Numbered from the stretch's first letter, positions 1 through 9,088 are shown. The stretch is 64,000 nt of DNA from JANMDN01 sp031376285 (GCA_031376285.1 JANMDN010000002.1:62001-126000); one strand, 5' to 3'. Translations and numbers: made by a program. The notes: generated by a model from the letters alone, not told the origin.

Positions 1-344
1 GTTGCATCACCTGCGGTACGACCCTTGACGTGTCTCACGCCACCAGCGCCGAGAGACTGAAGGTCATCATCAAGGAGAAGATCGACGCCGGATGGACGAA
101 GTCCCAGATCATCGCCTTCATGGAAGAGGAGTTTGGTCGAAACATTCTCGCGACACCGCCGAAGTCTGGCTTCGATCTGGTTGCGTGGGTCGTCCCGCCC
201 GTGCTTGTGCTCGGTGGCCTTGTGGTGATCGTCGCCGTGGCCCGGCGATCTCGGGTGTCTGTGCCACGTCCCGAGGCCGACATCGGCCCGCTCAGCAGCG
301 GCGAGGCAGATCGCCTTCGACAAGCCCTCGACGACGACGGCTGA
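1..344 (+). CDS. CcmH/CycL-like cytochrome c maturation protein, 3' part (start outside window)
   Basis: The reading frame is already open at base 3 and reads CITCGTTLD, a CxxC motif typical of CcmH proteins, followed by a three-helix region and one C-terminal membrane segment (about bases 180-245). CcmH-type proteins are membrane-anchored thiol oxidoreductases that help reduce apocytochrome c before haem attachment. The GTG at base 30 lies after the CxxC, so it is almost certainly internal and not the start. The hydrophilic tail ends at TGA 342-344. The signal peptide and start lie upstream of the window. Confidence 0.8.
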   Translation, partial: CITCGTTLDVSHATSAERLKVIIKEKIDAGWTKSQIIAFMEEEFGRNILATPPKSGFDLVAWVVPPVLVLGGLVVIVAVARRSRVSVPRPEADIGPLSSGEADRLRQALDDDG

Positions 345-491
345 CGGACCGATCGCCGCAGGGTGTCGTCTGGTACGCCGGAGTTTGTCGCCGATCGCAC
401 AAGCCGGACACATGCTCGGGCAAATTGGTTCACAGTGGCTTCACTCACGGAATGCAACAGTGTCGGTCAACGGGACCGACGAGGAGGAACC

Positions 492-899
492 ATGGCAGCG
501 GAAACCGATACAACCGCGGACGACCGACATGAGCGGGGCCTCGCGGCCCTGGAAGCCCTGACGGGGCGCCCAGCCGAGGAGGCACTCGAGAATCTGGGCG
601 AGCTCGGTCGCTACATCGCCGAGTTTGCGTACGGCGATATCCATTCGCGGGGTGGCCTTGAGACGCGCGAGCGTCAGATCGCGACGATCGCCATGCTGAC
701 GGCCCTGGGTGGGCGTGAGCGACAGCTGCGCCTCCACATCGAGGGCGCCCTCAACGTGGGGCTGACCTCCACGGAGATCGAGGAAGTCATCATCCACACG
801 GTGCCGTACGCCGGCTTTCCCGGGGCGATCAACGCGGTCACGCTCCTCAAGGCGATCGTCGCCGAACGAGCGGCAGCGCGCCGTCTCTCTGCCGCGTAG
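492..899 (+). CDS. Carboxymuconolactone decarboxylase (AhpD-like) family protein
   Basis: A 135-residue protein with the all-helical CMD fold pattern: RERQIATIAMLTALGG, then LRLHIEGALNVGLTSTEIEEV and a hydrophobic C-terminal helix. These families act as gamma-carboxymuconolactone decarboxylases or as AhpD-type peroxidase partners. The AhpD CxxC is absent, so a redox role is unlikely. The ATG at 492 is preceded by a strong GAGGAGG (481-487), which decides the start. It stands alone, with about 150 bp of non-coding DNA before it. The exact substrate cannot be read from the sequence. Confidence 0.8.
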   Translation: MAAETDTTADDRHERGLAALEALTGRPAEEALENLGELGRYIAEFAYGDIHSRGGLETRERQIATIAMLTALGGRERQLRLHIEGALNVGLTSTEIEEVIIHTVPYAGFPGAINAVTLLKAIVAERAAARRLSAA

Positions 900-952
900 A
901 ACGTCCGAGCGGTAGTCTGGTCTTCGCCCACGGGCGATGACCAGACAGGCGG

Positions 953-1885
953 GTGATGGAGAGCGTCGGCGTGGGACCACCGGTGGACGCGGAGGGTGAG
1001 CGGATCCGTGTCGGGACCGCGTCGTGGACCGATCCGGAGTTCATCAAGGCCGGGTGGTACCCCGACGGTGTGAAGTCGGACGCCGCCGCCCGCCTTCGCT
1101 ACTACGCCGAGCGATTCTCGATGGTGGAGGTGAACGCGTCCTTCTACGCGCTGCCGCTCCCGGGAACGGTCGCAGCCTGGGCATCGAGGGTGCCGGACGG
1201 CTTCCGCTTCCACGTCAAAGCCCATCAAGTGATCTCTGGGCATCCGTGCGACCCTCGGCGGCTTCCCGCCCCGCTTCGGGAGCTGCCCTACGAGGCGGAC
1301 CGGCGTGGCTTTATTCGTCGCCCGAGTCGCGCGCTTCGCGAGGCGGTCATCGACACGCTGGTCGAGAGCGTCACGGCGCTCGGCGACCACCTCGGCGCGA
1401 TCCTGGTGCAGCTTCCGCCGTTTGTGACGTCAGGCGACGAGCAGCGCCGTGAGCTCGGCCGTATCCTGGCGCGCCTGGCGCCACTTCGCGTGGCGGTGGA
1501 GTTTCGCCATCGCTCGTGGGTCGCGGCGGGCGAGCGGGAGGCCGCGGCGGAGGTCCTCGCCGCGCATGGGGCGGCCTGGGTCTGCGTCGATGCGCCCCGG
1601 ATCGATGTCGCGAGCGCAATGCCCCCGATCGTCGAAGTCACGTCGGACGCGCTCGCCTACGTACGTCTGCATGGCCGGAACGCGGCGACCTGGCACGGCT
1701 CGAAAACGGTCGCAGAGCGCTTCGACCACCTCTACACCGACGAGGAGCTCGAGGAGTGGGTTGAGCCCGTGCTCTCACTTGCCGGCAGCGCGCAAGAGGT
1801 GGCCGTCGTGTTCAACAACAACTCCCGCGACCACGCCCTCGTTTCGGCCGCGCGGTTCCGAGGCCTCCTCGATCGGGGTCGCTGA
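953..1885 (+). CDS. DUF72 (YecE-like) family protein
   Basis: A 310-residue protein with DUF72 TIM-barrel hallmarks: RVGTASWTDPEF near the start, YAERFSMVEVNASFYALP, FRFHVKAHQVISGH, VAVEFRHRSW, and the C-terminal VVFNNNSRDHA stretch. No biochemical function is established for the family. Start codons GTG (953) and ATG (956) are adjacent; ATG 956 is as likely as GTG. The gene stands alone between the CMD protein and a 180-bp gap. Confidence 0.85.
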   Translation: MMESVGVGPPVDAEGERIRVGTASWTDPEFIKAGWYPDGVKSDAAARLRYYAERFSMVEVNASFYALPLPGTVAAWASRVPDGFRFHVKAHQVISGHPCDPRRLPAPLRELPYEADRRGFIRRPSRALREAVIDTLVESVTALGDHLGAILVQLPPFVTSGDEQRRELGRILARLAPLRVAVEFRHRSWVAAGEREAAAEVLAAHGAAWVCVDAPRIDVASAMPPIVEVTSDALAYVRLHGRNAATWHGSKTVAERFDHLYTDEELEEWVEPVLSLAGSAQEVAVVFNNNSRDHALVSAARFRGLLDRGR

Positions 1886-2068
1886 GCCCGCCGCCGCCCG
1901 CGGTCTCACATCGTGGGACGTTGATTTCTGGCACCGTTTCCTCACATCGTGAGACGTTTTGCGTCGAGTGCGACCAGGGCATCGTGCACGACGCACTAGC
2001 CCATCGGGGCGCCGAAGCTATACGGGCGCCCTGTTTGCAAAACGCCAGATCCGCCTCATCCTCTCCGT

Positions 2069-2674
2069 ATGCGGCACACCCTTCGAACACTTGGCCTGCT
2101 CATCTCCCTCGTGGTGCCTGGCGCGGCAACCGCGGCTTCGGGAACTTCCCTCAGGGTCGAGCTTCGAGACGGTGGCGGGATGAAGACGTGGACCGTTCAG
2201 TGTGATCCGGTTGCCGGTTCCCTCCCCGGCGCGGCTGAGGCGTGTGCGCGTCTCGCCCAAGTGCCGGATCCCACTGTCCAGTCCACCGAGCGGCCCCTTT
2301 GCGTGCAAGGATTTCCCGCGTGGCTCTCAGGCCTACGTATCTCCGGGACGATCAAGGGCGTGTCCGTCGACGAGCTGAAGGCTCGCGACTTTCAGTGCTG
2401 GCAGTCGATGGCGTTCGCGAGCCTGGCAAGCGTGCTCGGCGTGAGCCCAGAAACACTCGCGGCATCGACGCCGTCGGACCGCCAGAGTCGTCGGGATCGT
2501 CGTCGGGGCCACCGCGACACCGAGACCGAACCGACACCGACTCCTGTCGTGCCGACAGCGGCGGAACCGGCACGGTCAGCAACAGGCCGCATGTGCCCGG
2601 CCAAGCGCTCCGACGGCAAGCGCGAGGGGCGGCGGCGCGGGTCGGGAAGCTCGCGACACGCAGATCGCGACTAG
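2069..2674 (+). CDS. Secreted subtilisin-inhibitor-like (SSI-like) protein
   Basis: A 201-residue protein starting with a signal peptide (MRHTLRTLGLLISLVVPGAA). The mature part resembles the Streptomyces subtilisin inhibitor fold: WTVQCDP, EACARL, a later Cys, GLRISGTIKG and FQCWQSMAF, with the four cysteines spaced as in SSI-like domains. The last 70 residues are a basic, low-complexity tail that overlaps the next gene in another frame. Family assignment rests on the cysteine/GTIKG pattern and is moderate; true inhibitor activity is not shown. Overlap suggests co-expression with the downstream toroid protein. Confidence 0.6.
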   Translation: MRHTLRTLGLLISLVVPGAATAASGTSLRVELRDGGGMKTWTVQCDPVAGSLPGAAEACARLAQVPDPTVQSTERPLCVQGFPAWLSGLRISGTIKGVSVDELKARDFQCWQSMAFASLASVLGVSPETLAASTPSDRQSRRDRRRGHRDTETEPTPTPVVPTAAEPARSATGRMCPAKRSDGKREGRRRGSGSSRHADRD

Positions 2675-3897
2675 CGGCATCACTTGGAGCGGCCTGCTCG
2701 CTCCTCATGGCCTCGCACGCGCTTGGAGGGCCAACCGAACGCGCGGGCGACTATCTCGTCGCCGAGCAGGACCCGATCTCGGGGGGATTCTCCTCCGGCG
2801 ACGCCACGGACGGCTCGGTCAAGGCGGCCTACACCGACTGGGCGGCGCTCGCCATCGTGGCGGCCGGCGAGGATCCTCGGTACGTCGGAGGTGACGCGAC
2901 CCTGCGCGCGGCGGTGACGGATGCGGCCATCGCCGCCACGTCGACGGTTGCCCTCACGCGCTCGATACAGGCCGTGGTGGCCGTGGGGGCAAATCCAAGA
3001 TCGCTACGGGGCCGAAACCTCGTAGCAGAGCTTCGGACCCGCCAGGCGCTCGATGGAACCTTCGACGGGCACGTCCTCGCAACCGCGTGGGCGCTCCTCG
3101 CGCTTCGCTCGAGCGCCGCTTCCGTCGACGAGCCCGGGATCCTCGCCGCGGCCGCGGCGCTCGCCCGCCTGCAGCGCCCCGATGGCGGATGGGGCGAGGA
3201 GGGTGGCGAGAGCGATCCCGCGGTGACAGCCGCGGTCGTGCAGGCGCTCGTTTCGCTTGGGGCATCGCCGCGTGAGATCCCGCTTGCTCGCGCGCGAACG
3301 TGGCTTGCGGGCCAGCAAACCGCATCCGGCGGGATTCGCCCCGCAGGTGGAGGCCGCGCCGACGCGCTCACCACCGCCTGGGTGGTGCTTGCCGTTTCCG
3401 CGTTGGGGGACACTCCAGGGGCGGCCCCCTGGAACCGCGGCGGCGGCCCCCGGTCGTATCTCCTCGGTCTGCAGCGTCCAGATGGATCGTTTGCCTACCG
3501 ACCCGGGCAGCGAGCGTCGCCGAACTGGGTGAGCGCCGTTGCGGCTGTCGCCGCGGCTCGGCGCTTCCTGCCAATGCGACCGACACGGCAACCACGGGAG
3601 ATCGATCACCGGCCGGCTGTTGTGGGTCGAACCCCGGCTGCCGGCTCGGACTTCGAGGGGCGCCTGATCGTCCGCATGCGAGACAACCGCGGAGGCACCG
3701 GGGTCGACCCCCGCTCGATTCGACTCCGCCTAAACGGCCTGGACGTGACGTCGCGGGCGAGGGTAAGTGCGTTTGCCGTGGAGATCAGCGGACTTCGAGT
3801 TTCGACGCAGGACCCGATCCGCGTCGAGCTCGACCTCGCCGACCGGGCGGGAAACGGGCGTCGACTGGCCTGGAGCCTTGGTCCGATGGCGCCGTGA
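2593..3897 (+). CDS. Secreted alpha/alpha-toroid (prenyltransferase/squalene-cyclase-like repeat) protein
   Basis: Three or more toroid repeats are visible: LQRPDGGWGEE, then LAGQQTASGGIRPAG and LLGLQRPDGSFAYRP, each followed by an A-rich helix. This is the repeat used by prenyltransferase/squalene oxidase and cobalamin-binding folds. A C-terminal beta domain of about 80 residues (SIRLRLNGLDVTSRARV) looks Ig-like. A signal peptide (KLATRRSR then LAASLGAACSLLMASHALGG) sits around 2647-2720. The start is uncertain: GTG 2593 gives a complete signal peptide but overlaps the SSI-like gene by 82 bp, while ATG 2707 would cut it off. No cyclase acid motif was noticed, so an enzymatic role is doubtful. 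Confidence 0.65.
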   Translation: MPGQALRRQARGAAARVGKLATRRSRLAASLGAACSLLMASHALGGPTERAGDYLVAEQDPISGGFSSGDATDGSVKAAYTDWAALAIVAAGEDPRYVGGDATLRAAVTDAAIAATSTVALTRSIQAVVAVGANPRSLRGRNLVAELRTRQALDGTFDGHVLATAWALLALRSSAASVDEPGILAAAAALARLQRPDGGWGEEGGESDPAVTAAVVQALVSLGASPREIPLARARTWLAGQQTASGGIRPAGGGRADALTTAWVVLAVSALGDTPGAAPWNRGGGPRSYLLGLQRPDGSFAYRPGQRASPNWVSAVAAVAAARRFLPMRPTRQPREIDHRPAVVGRTPAAGSDFEGRLIVRMRDNRGGTGVDPRSIRLRLNGLDVTSRARVSAFAVEISGLRVSTQDPIRVELDLADRAGNGRRLAWSLGPMAP

Positions 3898-3956
3898 GGG
3901 CGCGCTACTATGGAAGGCGGTTCTGAAGCGACGTTCCGCAGGAAGGCACCAAAACG

Positions 3957-4277
3957 ATGATCACGCTCACCGATCGAGCCCGCGTCAAGCTCCGCGACCT
4001 CATCACGACCGAAGGCGAGCCCGAACAGGGACTTCGCGTCAAGGTCGTGCCGGGCGGATGCTCTGGGTTCGAGTACGCACTGTCATTCGATCACGCCGCC
4101 GACGGCGACGAAATCGTCGACGAAGACGGCGTGAAGGTCATCATGGATCGCTTCAGTGTGCCGTACCTGCTCGGCACCGAGTTCGACTACGAAGAGGGCT
4201 TCCAGGGCGCTGGGTTCAAGATCAACAACCCGAACGTCGAAGCCGCGTGCGGCTGCGGGAAGAGCTTCCAGGCCTGA
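3957..4277 (+). CDS. A-type iron-sulfur carrier (IscA/ErpA/HesB family)
   Basis: A 106-residue protein of normal family length. It carries the three conserved cysteines of A-type carriers: GGCSGF near residue 35 and CGCGKSF at the C-terminus. The family receives Fe-S clusters from scaffold proteins and passes them to apo-enzymes. The gene is monocistronic here, 60 bp after the toroid gene. A T6 run follows about 35 bp after the stop and may serve termination. Confidence 0.93.
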   Translation: MITLTDRARVKLRDLITTEGEPEQGLRVKVVPGGCSGFEYALSFDHAADGDEIVDEDGVKVIMDRFSVPYLLGTEFDYEEGFQGAGFKINNPNVEAACGCGKSFQA

Positions 4278-4317
4278 CCCGGGTGGTCGGCGTTCCGTCG
4301 CGGGTGCGTTTTTTGGC

Positions 4318-4803
4318 TTAGCCGCCGAAGTCCGTCGTGTAGACCGCTTTCCCGCACGTCCCCCCCGACACGATTCCAACGCCGACGACGTTGAATCGGG
4401 TCGAGAGCAGGTTGCGGCGGTGCGGCGGACTGTTCATCCAAAGCTCGACGATTCGGGCTGCGGTCTTCGGGCATCCCTCCATCACCGCGAGGTTTTCTCC
4501 CATTGTCTTCGTCTTGGGGAAACCTGCGGCCACGAGCCGTTTCCAGAAGGGGGCTCCCCCGGGGCCGTCGTGGGTGAACGTTCCGGTCGTGAGGAGGTAG
4601 CGGCTGTGCGTACGGGCTGACCCGCGCAGGACCTTCGAGGTCTTCAGCGCCGGGAGGCCGTTCGTCGTCCGTGCGGCGTTCATCTTGGCGAGGATCGCCA
4701 TCTCCATGGTGATGCTGACGCGCGGCGCGGCCTGGGCGCTCGTTGCAAGCGCCGTCACCGAGAGCATCAGGACAACCGGGAAGAGCCCGCATGTTCGTCG
4801 CAT
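4318..4803 (-). CDS. Secreted CAP-domain (SCP/PR-1-like) protein
   Basis: About 161 residues. A signal peptide (MRRTCGLFPVVLMLSVTALA) precedes a CAP domain with the expected pieces: ILAKMNAARTTNGLPAL, HSRYLLTTGTFTHDG, GENLAV, ELWMNSPPHRRNLL and a final VYTTDFGG. The His and Glu of the CAP cavity (SRYL/FTHD and GENL) are present. An ATG 30 bp upstream (4833) is also in frame, but starting at 4803 gives a clean signal peptide. It converges on the IscA-like gene. A second, larger CAP protein lies at 11594. Confidence 0.8.
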   Translation of the reverse strand: MRRTCGLFPVVLMLSVTALATSAQAAPRVSITMEMAILAKMNAARTTNGLPALKTSKVLRGSARTHSRYLLTTGTFTHDGPGGAPFWKRLVAAGFPKTKTMGENLAVMEGCPKTAARIVELWMNSPPHRRNLLSTRFNVVGVGIVSGGTCGKAVYTTDFGG

Positions 4804-4916
4804 ACCTGATGGATCGGCATCCGAGCAGGGCAAACTGATCGTGCGCGATGCGTGACCCAGGCGAACCTGCGGCGCGAGAACGTAGGCTCAAGGGGAAGAA
4901 CCCCGAAGGAGGACCA

Positions 4917-6101
4917 TTGAACGAAGTGGTGATTGTCGGAGCAGCCCGGACGCCGATTGGGGCGTTCAACGGGGCGCTCGCCAGCGTTCCCGCGACGGAG
5001 CTTGGCGCGGTGGCGATCCGGGCCGCCTCTGCGCGTGCGAGGATCGGTGGAGCGCGCATCGACGAGGTCATCCTCGGCAACGTCCTCTCCGCGGGTCTTG
5101 GCCAGAATCCCGCTCGCCAGGCGGCGCTTGCCGCCGGAGTCGGCGTCGAGGTTCCCGCTATGACGATCAACAAGGTGTGCGGCTCAGGACTGAAGGCCGT
5201 CGCGCTCGCCGCCCAGGCCGTGCGCTCAGGCGATGGCGACCTCTTCGTCGCGGGTGGGATGGAGAGCATGAGCAGGGCGCCGCATCTGGTGGAGGGGTTG
5301 CGCAAAGGTCTCCGGATGGGCGATGGCACGCTGCGAGACAGCATGGTGCGAGACGGGCTCTGGTGCGCGCTGGAGGATTGTCACATGGGCGTGACTGCCG
5401 AGAACATCGCCCGCGAGCACGGTGTGGCTCGCGCTGACCAGGACGCATTTGCCCTTGAAAGCCAACGGCGCGCCGTGGCAGCCGTGGCCTCCGGTGTCTT
5501 CGCGACCGAGATCGCGGCGGTCGAGGTGCCAGCACGTCGTGGGGCGCCGGTACTGGTGACAACCGATGAGTACCCGCGCCCCGACACCGACGCCGAGCGG
5601 CTCGCGGCGCTTCGTCCGGCGTTCGAGGCCGACGGGAGCGTGACCGCCGGCAACGCCTCGGGTATCAACGACGGCGCCGCGGCGCTCGTCGTGGCGTCCC
5701 GAACCCGTGCCGACGAGCTCGGCTGCGCGCCGCTCGGGCGGATCGTCAGCTGGGCATCGGTGGGGGTCGAGCCCCGTCTCATGGGCATGGGGCCGGTCCC
5801 GGCGATCTACAGCGCCCTCGCAAAGGCCGGCCTTTCGGTCGCCGACATTGACGTCGTGGAGCTCAACGAGGCATTCGCGGCTCAGTCACTTGCGGTCATT
5901 CGCGCGCTCAAGCTCGACCCTGAGCGCGTGAATGTTCACGGCGGAGCGATTGCCCTCGGCCATCCGATCGGCGCATCGGGCGCTCGAATCCTTGTGACCC
6001 TCGTACACGAAATGGCCCGGCGGGAGGCCCGACTCGGGCTCGCGGCCCTGTGCATGGGCGGCGGCCAGGGCATCGCGATGGTTGTCGAGCGTGGCGACTG
6101 A
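4917..6101 (+). CDS. Acetyl-CoA acetyltransferase (thiolase)
   Basis: A 394-residue thiolase of normal length. It has the nucleophile region NKVCGSGLKAV, the NEAFAAQS loop, GGAIALGHPIGASGARI and the C-terminal CMGGGQG. It condenses or cleaves acetyl-CoA/acetoacetyl-CoA in fatty-acid, PHB or mevalonate-type metabolism. TTG 4917 is the likely start: GAAGGAGGA lies 4 bp upstream and the protein then begins NEVVIVGAARTPIG. An ATG at 4848 would add a poorly conserved 23-residue leader. The acyltransferase gene overlaps its end. Confidence 0.92.
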   Translation: MNEVVIVGAARTPIGAFNGALASVPATELGAVAIRAASARARIGGARIDEVILGNVLSAGLGQNPARQAALAAGVGVEVPAMTINKVCGSGLKAVALAAQAVRSGDGDLFVAGGMESMSRAPHLVEGLRKGLRMGDGTLRDSMVRDGLWCALEDCHMGVTAENIAREHGVARADQDAFALESQRRAVAAVASGVFATEIAAVEVPARRGAPVLVTTDEYPRPDTDAERLAALRPAFEADGSVTAGNASGINDGAAALVVASRTRADELGCAPLGRIVSWASVGVEPRLMGMGPVPAIYSALAKAGLSVADIDVVELNEAFAAQSLAVIRALKLDPERVNVHGGAIALGHPIGASGARILVTLVHEMARREARLGLAALCMGGGQGIAMVVERGD

Positions 6102-6789
6102 CCCGCCGAGCCGAGGCCGTGACGCCCCGCTGCACTGGCACGCGTTTGCGAATGGTGTCTGGTCTCCGTTCTATGGCTTCGCGATCTGGCTGGTCGGCCG
6201 GGTGTTTCCGAGGCGGTTTGACTTCGAAGTCCGCGGGAGGGAACACCTACCGGCCACGGGGGGCGTGCTCGTCGTCGCAAACCACCTCGCCGATATCGAC
6301 CCCCCATTTCTCTGCCTTGCCTGCGCGCCACGCCCCGCGATCACACTGGGCGCGTCGCGGCATTTCGCCCACCGGCCGCTCGGCTACCTTCTTTCCGCAC
6401 TCGGGACGGTGCCGCTTCGCATGGGCACCGCCGACGTTCGAGCGTTGCGTGTGGCGTCCGAGCACCTCCGTGCCGGCCGGCTTGTGGTCATCTACCCGGA
6501 GGGCCGCCCGAGTTTCTCTGACCGCCTCGGCGGGTTCGCCGAAGGCGCTGGCCTGCTGGGGCTCATCGAAGGAGTCACGGTGGTCCCCGCGGCCATTTGG
6601 GGGGCGCACCGGATCTTGAAGGGGCGATGGCCCCTTGGGCGCGGTCCCGTGCGGGTGGTCTTCGGGGCCCCGGTCCACCCGCCCTCGACAGGGCGTCGCC
6701 GGGAGCAGGCGCGGGCCCTGACGGCTGAGGTCCGGAGCGTGATCGAGACGATGGTCACGGGACTTGCCGCAGGAGACCCGCCCGACTGA
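6082..6789 (+). CDS. Lysophospholipid acyltransferase (PlsC-like)
   Basis: About 235 residues with the acyltransferase blocks NHLADIDPP (NHx4D catalytic motif), GTVPLRMG and YPEGRPS, then VVPAAIWGAHRI. It would acylate lysophosphatidic acid or a related acceptor at the membrane. The TTG start at 6082 overlaps thiolase by 20 bp; GTG 6091 is an equally good alternative. Overlap indicates one operon with the thiolase. Confidence 0.85.
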   Translation: MSSVATDPPSRGRDAPLHWHAFANGVWSPFYGFAIWLVGRVFPRRFDFEVRGREHLPATGGVLVVANHLADIDPPFLCLACAPRPAITLGASRHFAHRPLGYLLSALGTVPLRMGTADVRALRVASEHLRAGRLVVIYPEGRPSFSDRLGGFAEGAGLLGLIEGVTVVPAAIWGAHRILKGRWPLGRGPVRVVFGAPVHPPSTGRRREQARALTAEVRSVIETMVTGLAAGDPPD

Positions 6790-6822
6790 CCCCGACGTCA
6801 GGGGGCGGATGGTCTGGAGGCC

Positions 6823-7419
6823 GTGTGGGACACTCCCGACGTGTGGGTATGCGTGTACTGCGGGTCGAGCCCGGGCTTCGATCCCGTTTTTCGCCAGGCG
6901 GCCGAGTCGCTCGGTCGGGCGCTGGGCTCGGCCGGCCACGGGCTGGTCTACGGCGGTGGGCACGTCGGCCTCATGGGCGTCGTCGCTGACGCGACGCTTG
7001 CCGCCGGAGGGCCGGTGGTTGGGATCATTCCGCAGGCCCTCCAGGCACGAGAACTCGCCCATCGCGGCCTGACCGAGTTGATCGTTACGGCGAGCATGCA
7101 CGAACGGAAAGCGACGATGGTCGACCGCGCTGACGCGTTTGTCGCACTGCCGGGTGGGTTTGGCACGTTCGACGAGCTATTCGAGACCCTGACATGGCTC
7201 CAGCTCGGCATCCACGCAAAGCCCGTGGTCGTGTTCGATGTCGACGATTTCTTTGTTCCCTTGTTTTCGCTGGCCGACCGTGCCGTAGAAGCGGGGTTCC
7301 TGGCGCCCGCCCACCGCGCGGCGGCGGTGCGGGCGAGGAGCATTCCTGAGGTCATGGATGCCCTCCAGGCGCCTCCGGCGCCGGCCGTTTCGAAGTGGCT
7401 CAGGTCGACGCCTCCGTGA
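6823..7419 (+). CDS. LOG family (TIGR00730) protein, putative cytokinin-type nucleoside 5'-monophosphate phosphoribohydrolase
   Basis: A 198-residue Rossmann-fold protein with VYCGSSPG at the start, GLVYGGGHVGLMG, MHERKATM and the signature PGGFGTFDELFE. LOG proteins release the base from N6-modified AMP; some bacterial members have other nucleotide substrates. The GTG start follows GGAGG by only 2 bp, so GTG 6841 (VWVCVYCG) is a possible later start. The end overlaps the next gene by 4 bp (GTGA). Confidence 0.88.
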   Translation: MWDTPDVWVCVYCGSSPGFDPVFRQAAESLGRALGSAGHGLVYGGGHVGLMGVVADATLAAGGPVVGIIPQALQARELAHRGLTELIVTASMHERKATMVDRADAFVALPGGFGTFDELFETLTWLQLGIHAKPVVVFDVDDFFVPLFSLADRAVEAGFLAPAHRAAAVRARSIPEVMDALQAPPAPAVSKWLRSTPP

Positions 7420-8525
7420 TCGCCATTGGACCCGCGGTTCCCCCACCGGATCGCCCGGCGCTTCTGAGTGAGGTGGTCGCCTACGGGCAGGTCGCCGTTC
7501 GGCTCGGGCGCGGGACGCGCCAGGTCCAGATCTTCGATGGGCGCGTTCAGCTGGCGCGTGCGCGCGTCAGCGAGGGGCCTCGGCGCCTCAGTCTCGCCGT
7601 CGCGCCGGGGCGTCACGAGATTCGTGTGCGAGCGGTGGGTCTCGGTGGGGCACGGCTCGGAGCGACGCGGACCGTTTGGGTCCTGCCCACCTCTGCGCGC
7701 CGTGTGGGACGCATCGGCGGGTTTGTCGATACGGGCCTTCAGCGCGACCTCGAGCGGCTCGCGACGGGCGCGCCGGCGATCACGGGTATCTATGTCCAGC
7801 ATCTGCTGACCGGCTGCGGGGCGGCCATCAACGCCGGGGCGCAGTTCCCGGCCGCGAGTACGCTGAAGTCGGGCATCCTCGTTCACGCGGTGCGAGGGGG
7901 AGGCGTTCCGGCTTCGCTCCTCGACGCGATGGTCCTGGACTCTTCCGACCTGGCGGCAAACGACGTGATCGGCCGCGTTGGGGGAGCCGCCGCGATTACT
8001 CGGACGCTTGCGGATCTGGGACTGCGCCAAGCGCTCGTCAGGCGGCCCTACATCATCGACCGGCAGAGCAACGCACGGCGTAGCGGCCGAGGTCGTCGAC
8101 GGATCGAGGTGCAAACGACGGCCCAACCAGCGCTCTTTACGAACTTCATCATCACTCCCGCCGAGCTTGCGACCCTCATGGCCGCGATTCACCGGGGCGC
8201 GCTTGGGGCCGGGGGAGTGGGCCGCCTCGGCATTTCTCGACGCGCGGCGCGCGACGAGATCCTGGTGCGCCTTCTCAACGTCAAGGATCGATCGAAGCTC
8301 GTGGCGGGGCTCCCATCCGGGGTACCCGTGGCGCACAAGAGTGGGTACACGACTCAGACCAAGCACGATGGGGGCATCGTCTACCTGCGAAGCGGTCCGG
8401 TCGCGGTGGCCGTCATGTCCTGGAGCGCGAGCGGCGTCAGCGACGGGTGGGGCGACGGGTTCATCGCACGGGTGGCGACGGCGAGCCGGGCGCACCTCGT
8501 GGCGGGGGGCCGTTGCGGGCAGTGA
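7416..8525 (+). CDS. Serine hydrolase, class A beta-lactamase-like fold
   Basis: A 369-residue protein. It has PAASTLKS (SxxK nucleophile motif), SSDLAANDVIG in the place of the SDN loop, and HKSGYT in the place of KTG. These mark the penicillin-binding/beta-lactamase superfamily. About 110 N-terminal residues form an extra beta-rich region (PRRLSLAVAPGRHEIRVRAV). No clear signal peptide is seen. The GTG overlaps the LOG stop (GTGA), which argues for translational coupling; GTG 7395 is an alternative. Whether it acts on beta-lactams or peptidoglycan cannot be told. Confidence 0.75.
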   Translation: MIAIGPAVPPPDRPALLSEVVAYGQVAVRLGRGTRQVQIFDGRVQLARARVSEGPRRLSLAVAPGRHEIRVRAVGLGGARLGATRTVWVLPTSARRVGRIGGFVDTGLQRDLERLATGAPAITGIYVQHLLTGCGAAINAGAQFPAASTLKSGILVHAVRGGGVPASLLDAMVLDSSDLAANDVIGRVGGAAAITRTLADLGLRQALVRRPYIIDRQSNARRSGRGRRRIEVQTTAQPALFTNFIITPAELATLMAAIHRGALGAGGVGRLGISRRAARDEILVRLLNVKDRSKLVAGLPSGVPVAHKSGYTTQTKHDGGIVYLRSGPVAVAVMSWSASGVSDGWGDGFIARVATASRAHLVAGGRCGQ

Positions 8526-8711
8526 GGGCCGTCGGCGTGCCGATCGCCCGTGATCGTTCACACGTCGCTTCGCCAAATCGTAGGCGTCTGTAACCGAAAC
8601 TCAGAGCGGCAGGTCTTCCTGGGCACGGCGCCGAATCTCAGCGCAAGCGGTGGGCCACTGGCCGTACCGCATCTTCATCACCGGTCCCAACGGAAGGGAA
8701 AACCCGCACTC

Positions 8712-9065
8712 ATGCTGTCGGAATTCAAGGACTGGCTCCGCCAGGCAAACCTCATCGAGGTGGCGATCGGGCTGGTTCTCGCCCTGGCCCTCGCAAAGCT
8801 CGTCGATTCACTCGTGAAGAACCTCATCACACCGATCATCGCGGCGATCGCAGGGAAGCCGGACTTCAATGCTCTCTCGTTTACGATCCGCGACTCCGTA
8901 TTCAAGTACGGCGCGTTTCTCAACGACCTCATCAGCTTCCTGACCGTGGCGCTGGTGATGTTCTACGTCGCAAAGTTCGCCCTGAAGCTCTTCAAGTCAG
9001 CGGCGGCTGTGCCGGACGAGCAGATCGAGCTGCTCAAGTCGATCGACGCGAAGATCGGCAAGTAA
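8712..9065 (+). CDS. mscL: Large-conductance mechanosensitive channel MscL
   Basis: A 117-residue protein with the MscL layout: amphipathic N-terminus (MLSEFKDWLRQANLIEVAIG), TM1 rich in A/L (LVLALALAKLVDSLVKNLITP), a periplasmic loop, TM2 (LISFLTVALVMFYVAKFALKL) and a charged C-terminal helix. It opens under membrane tension to release solutes during osmotic downshock. ATG 8712 was chosen because upstream in-frame sequence is not MscL-like. The TM1 pore region departs from the usual GVIIG sequence. Confidence 0.85.
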   Translation: MLSEFKDWLRQANLIEVAIGLVLALALAKLVDSLVKNLITPIIAAIAGKPDFNALSFTIRDSVFKYGAFLNDLISFLTVALVMFYVAKFALKLFKSAAAVPDEQIELLKSIDAKIGK

Positions 9066-9088
9066 GCCGACGCGGTTCGCCATGGTGT

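Noticed and set aside
6948..8576. A 542-codon minus-strand frame over the LOG and serine hydrolase genes
   Set aside because: Arg/Pro/His-rich shadow frame with no motifs; both plus-strand genes are well supported.
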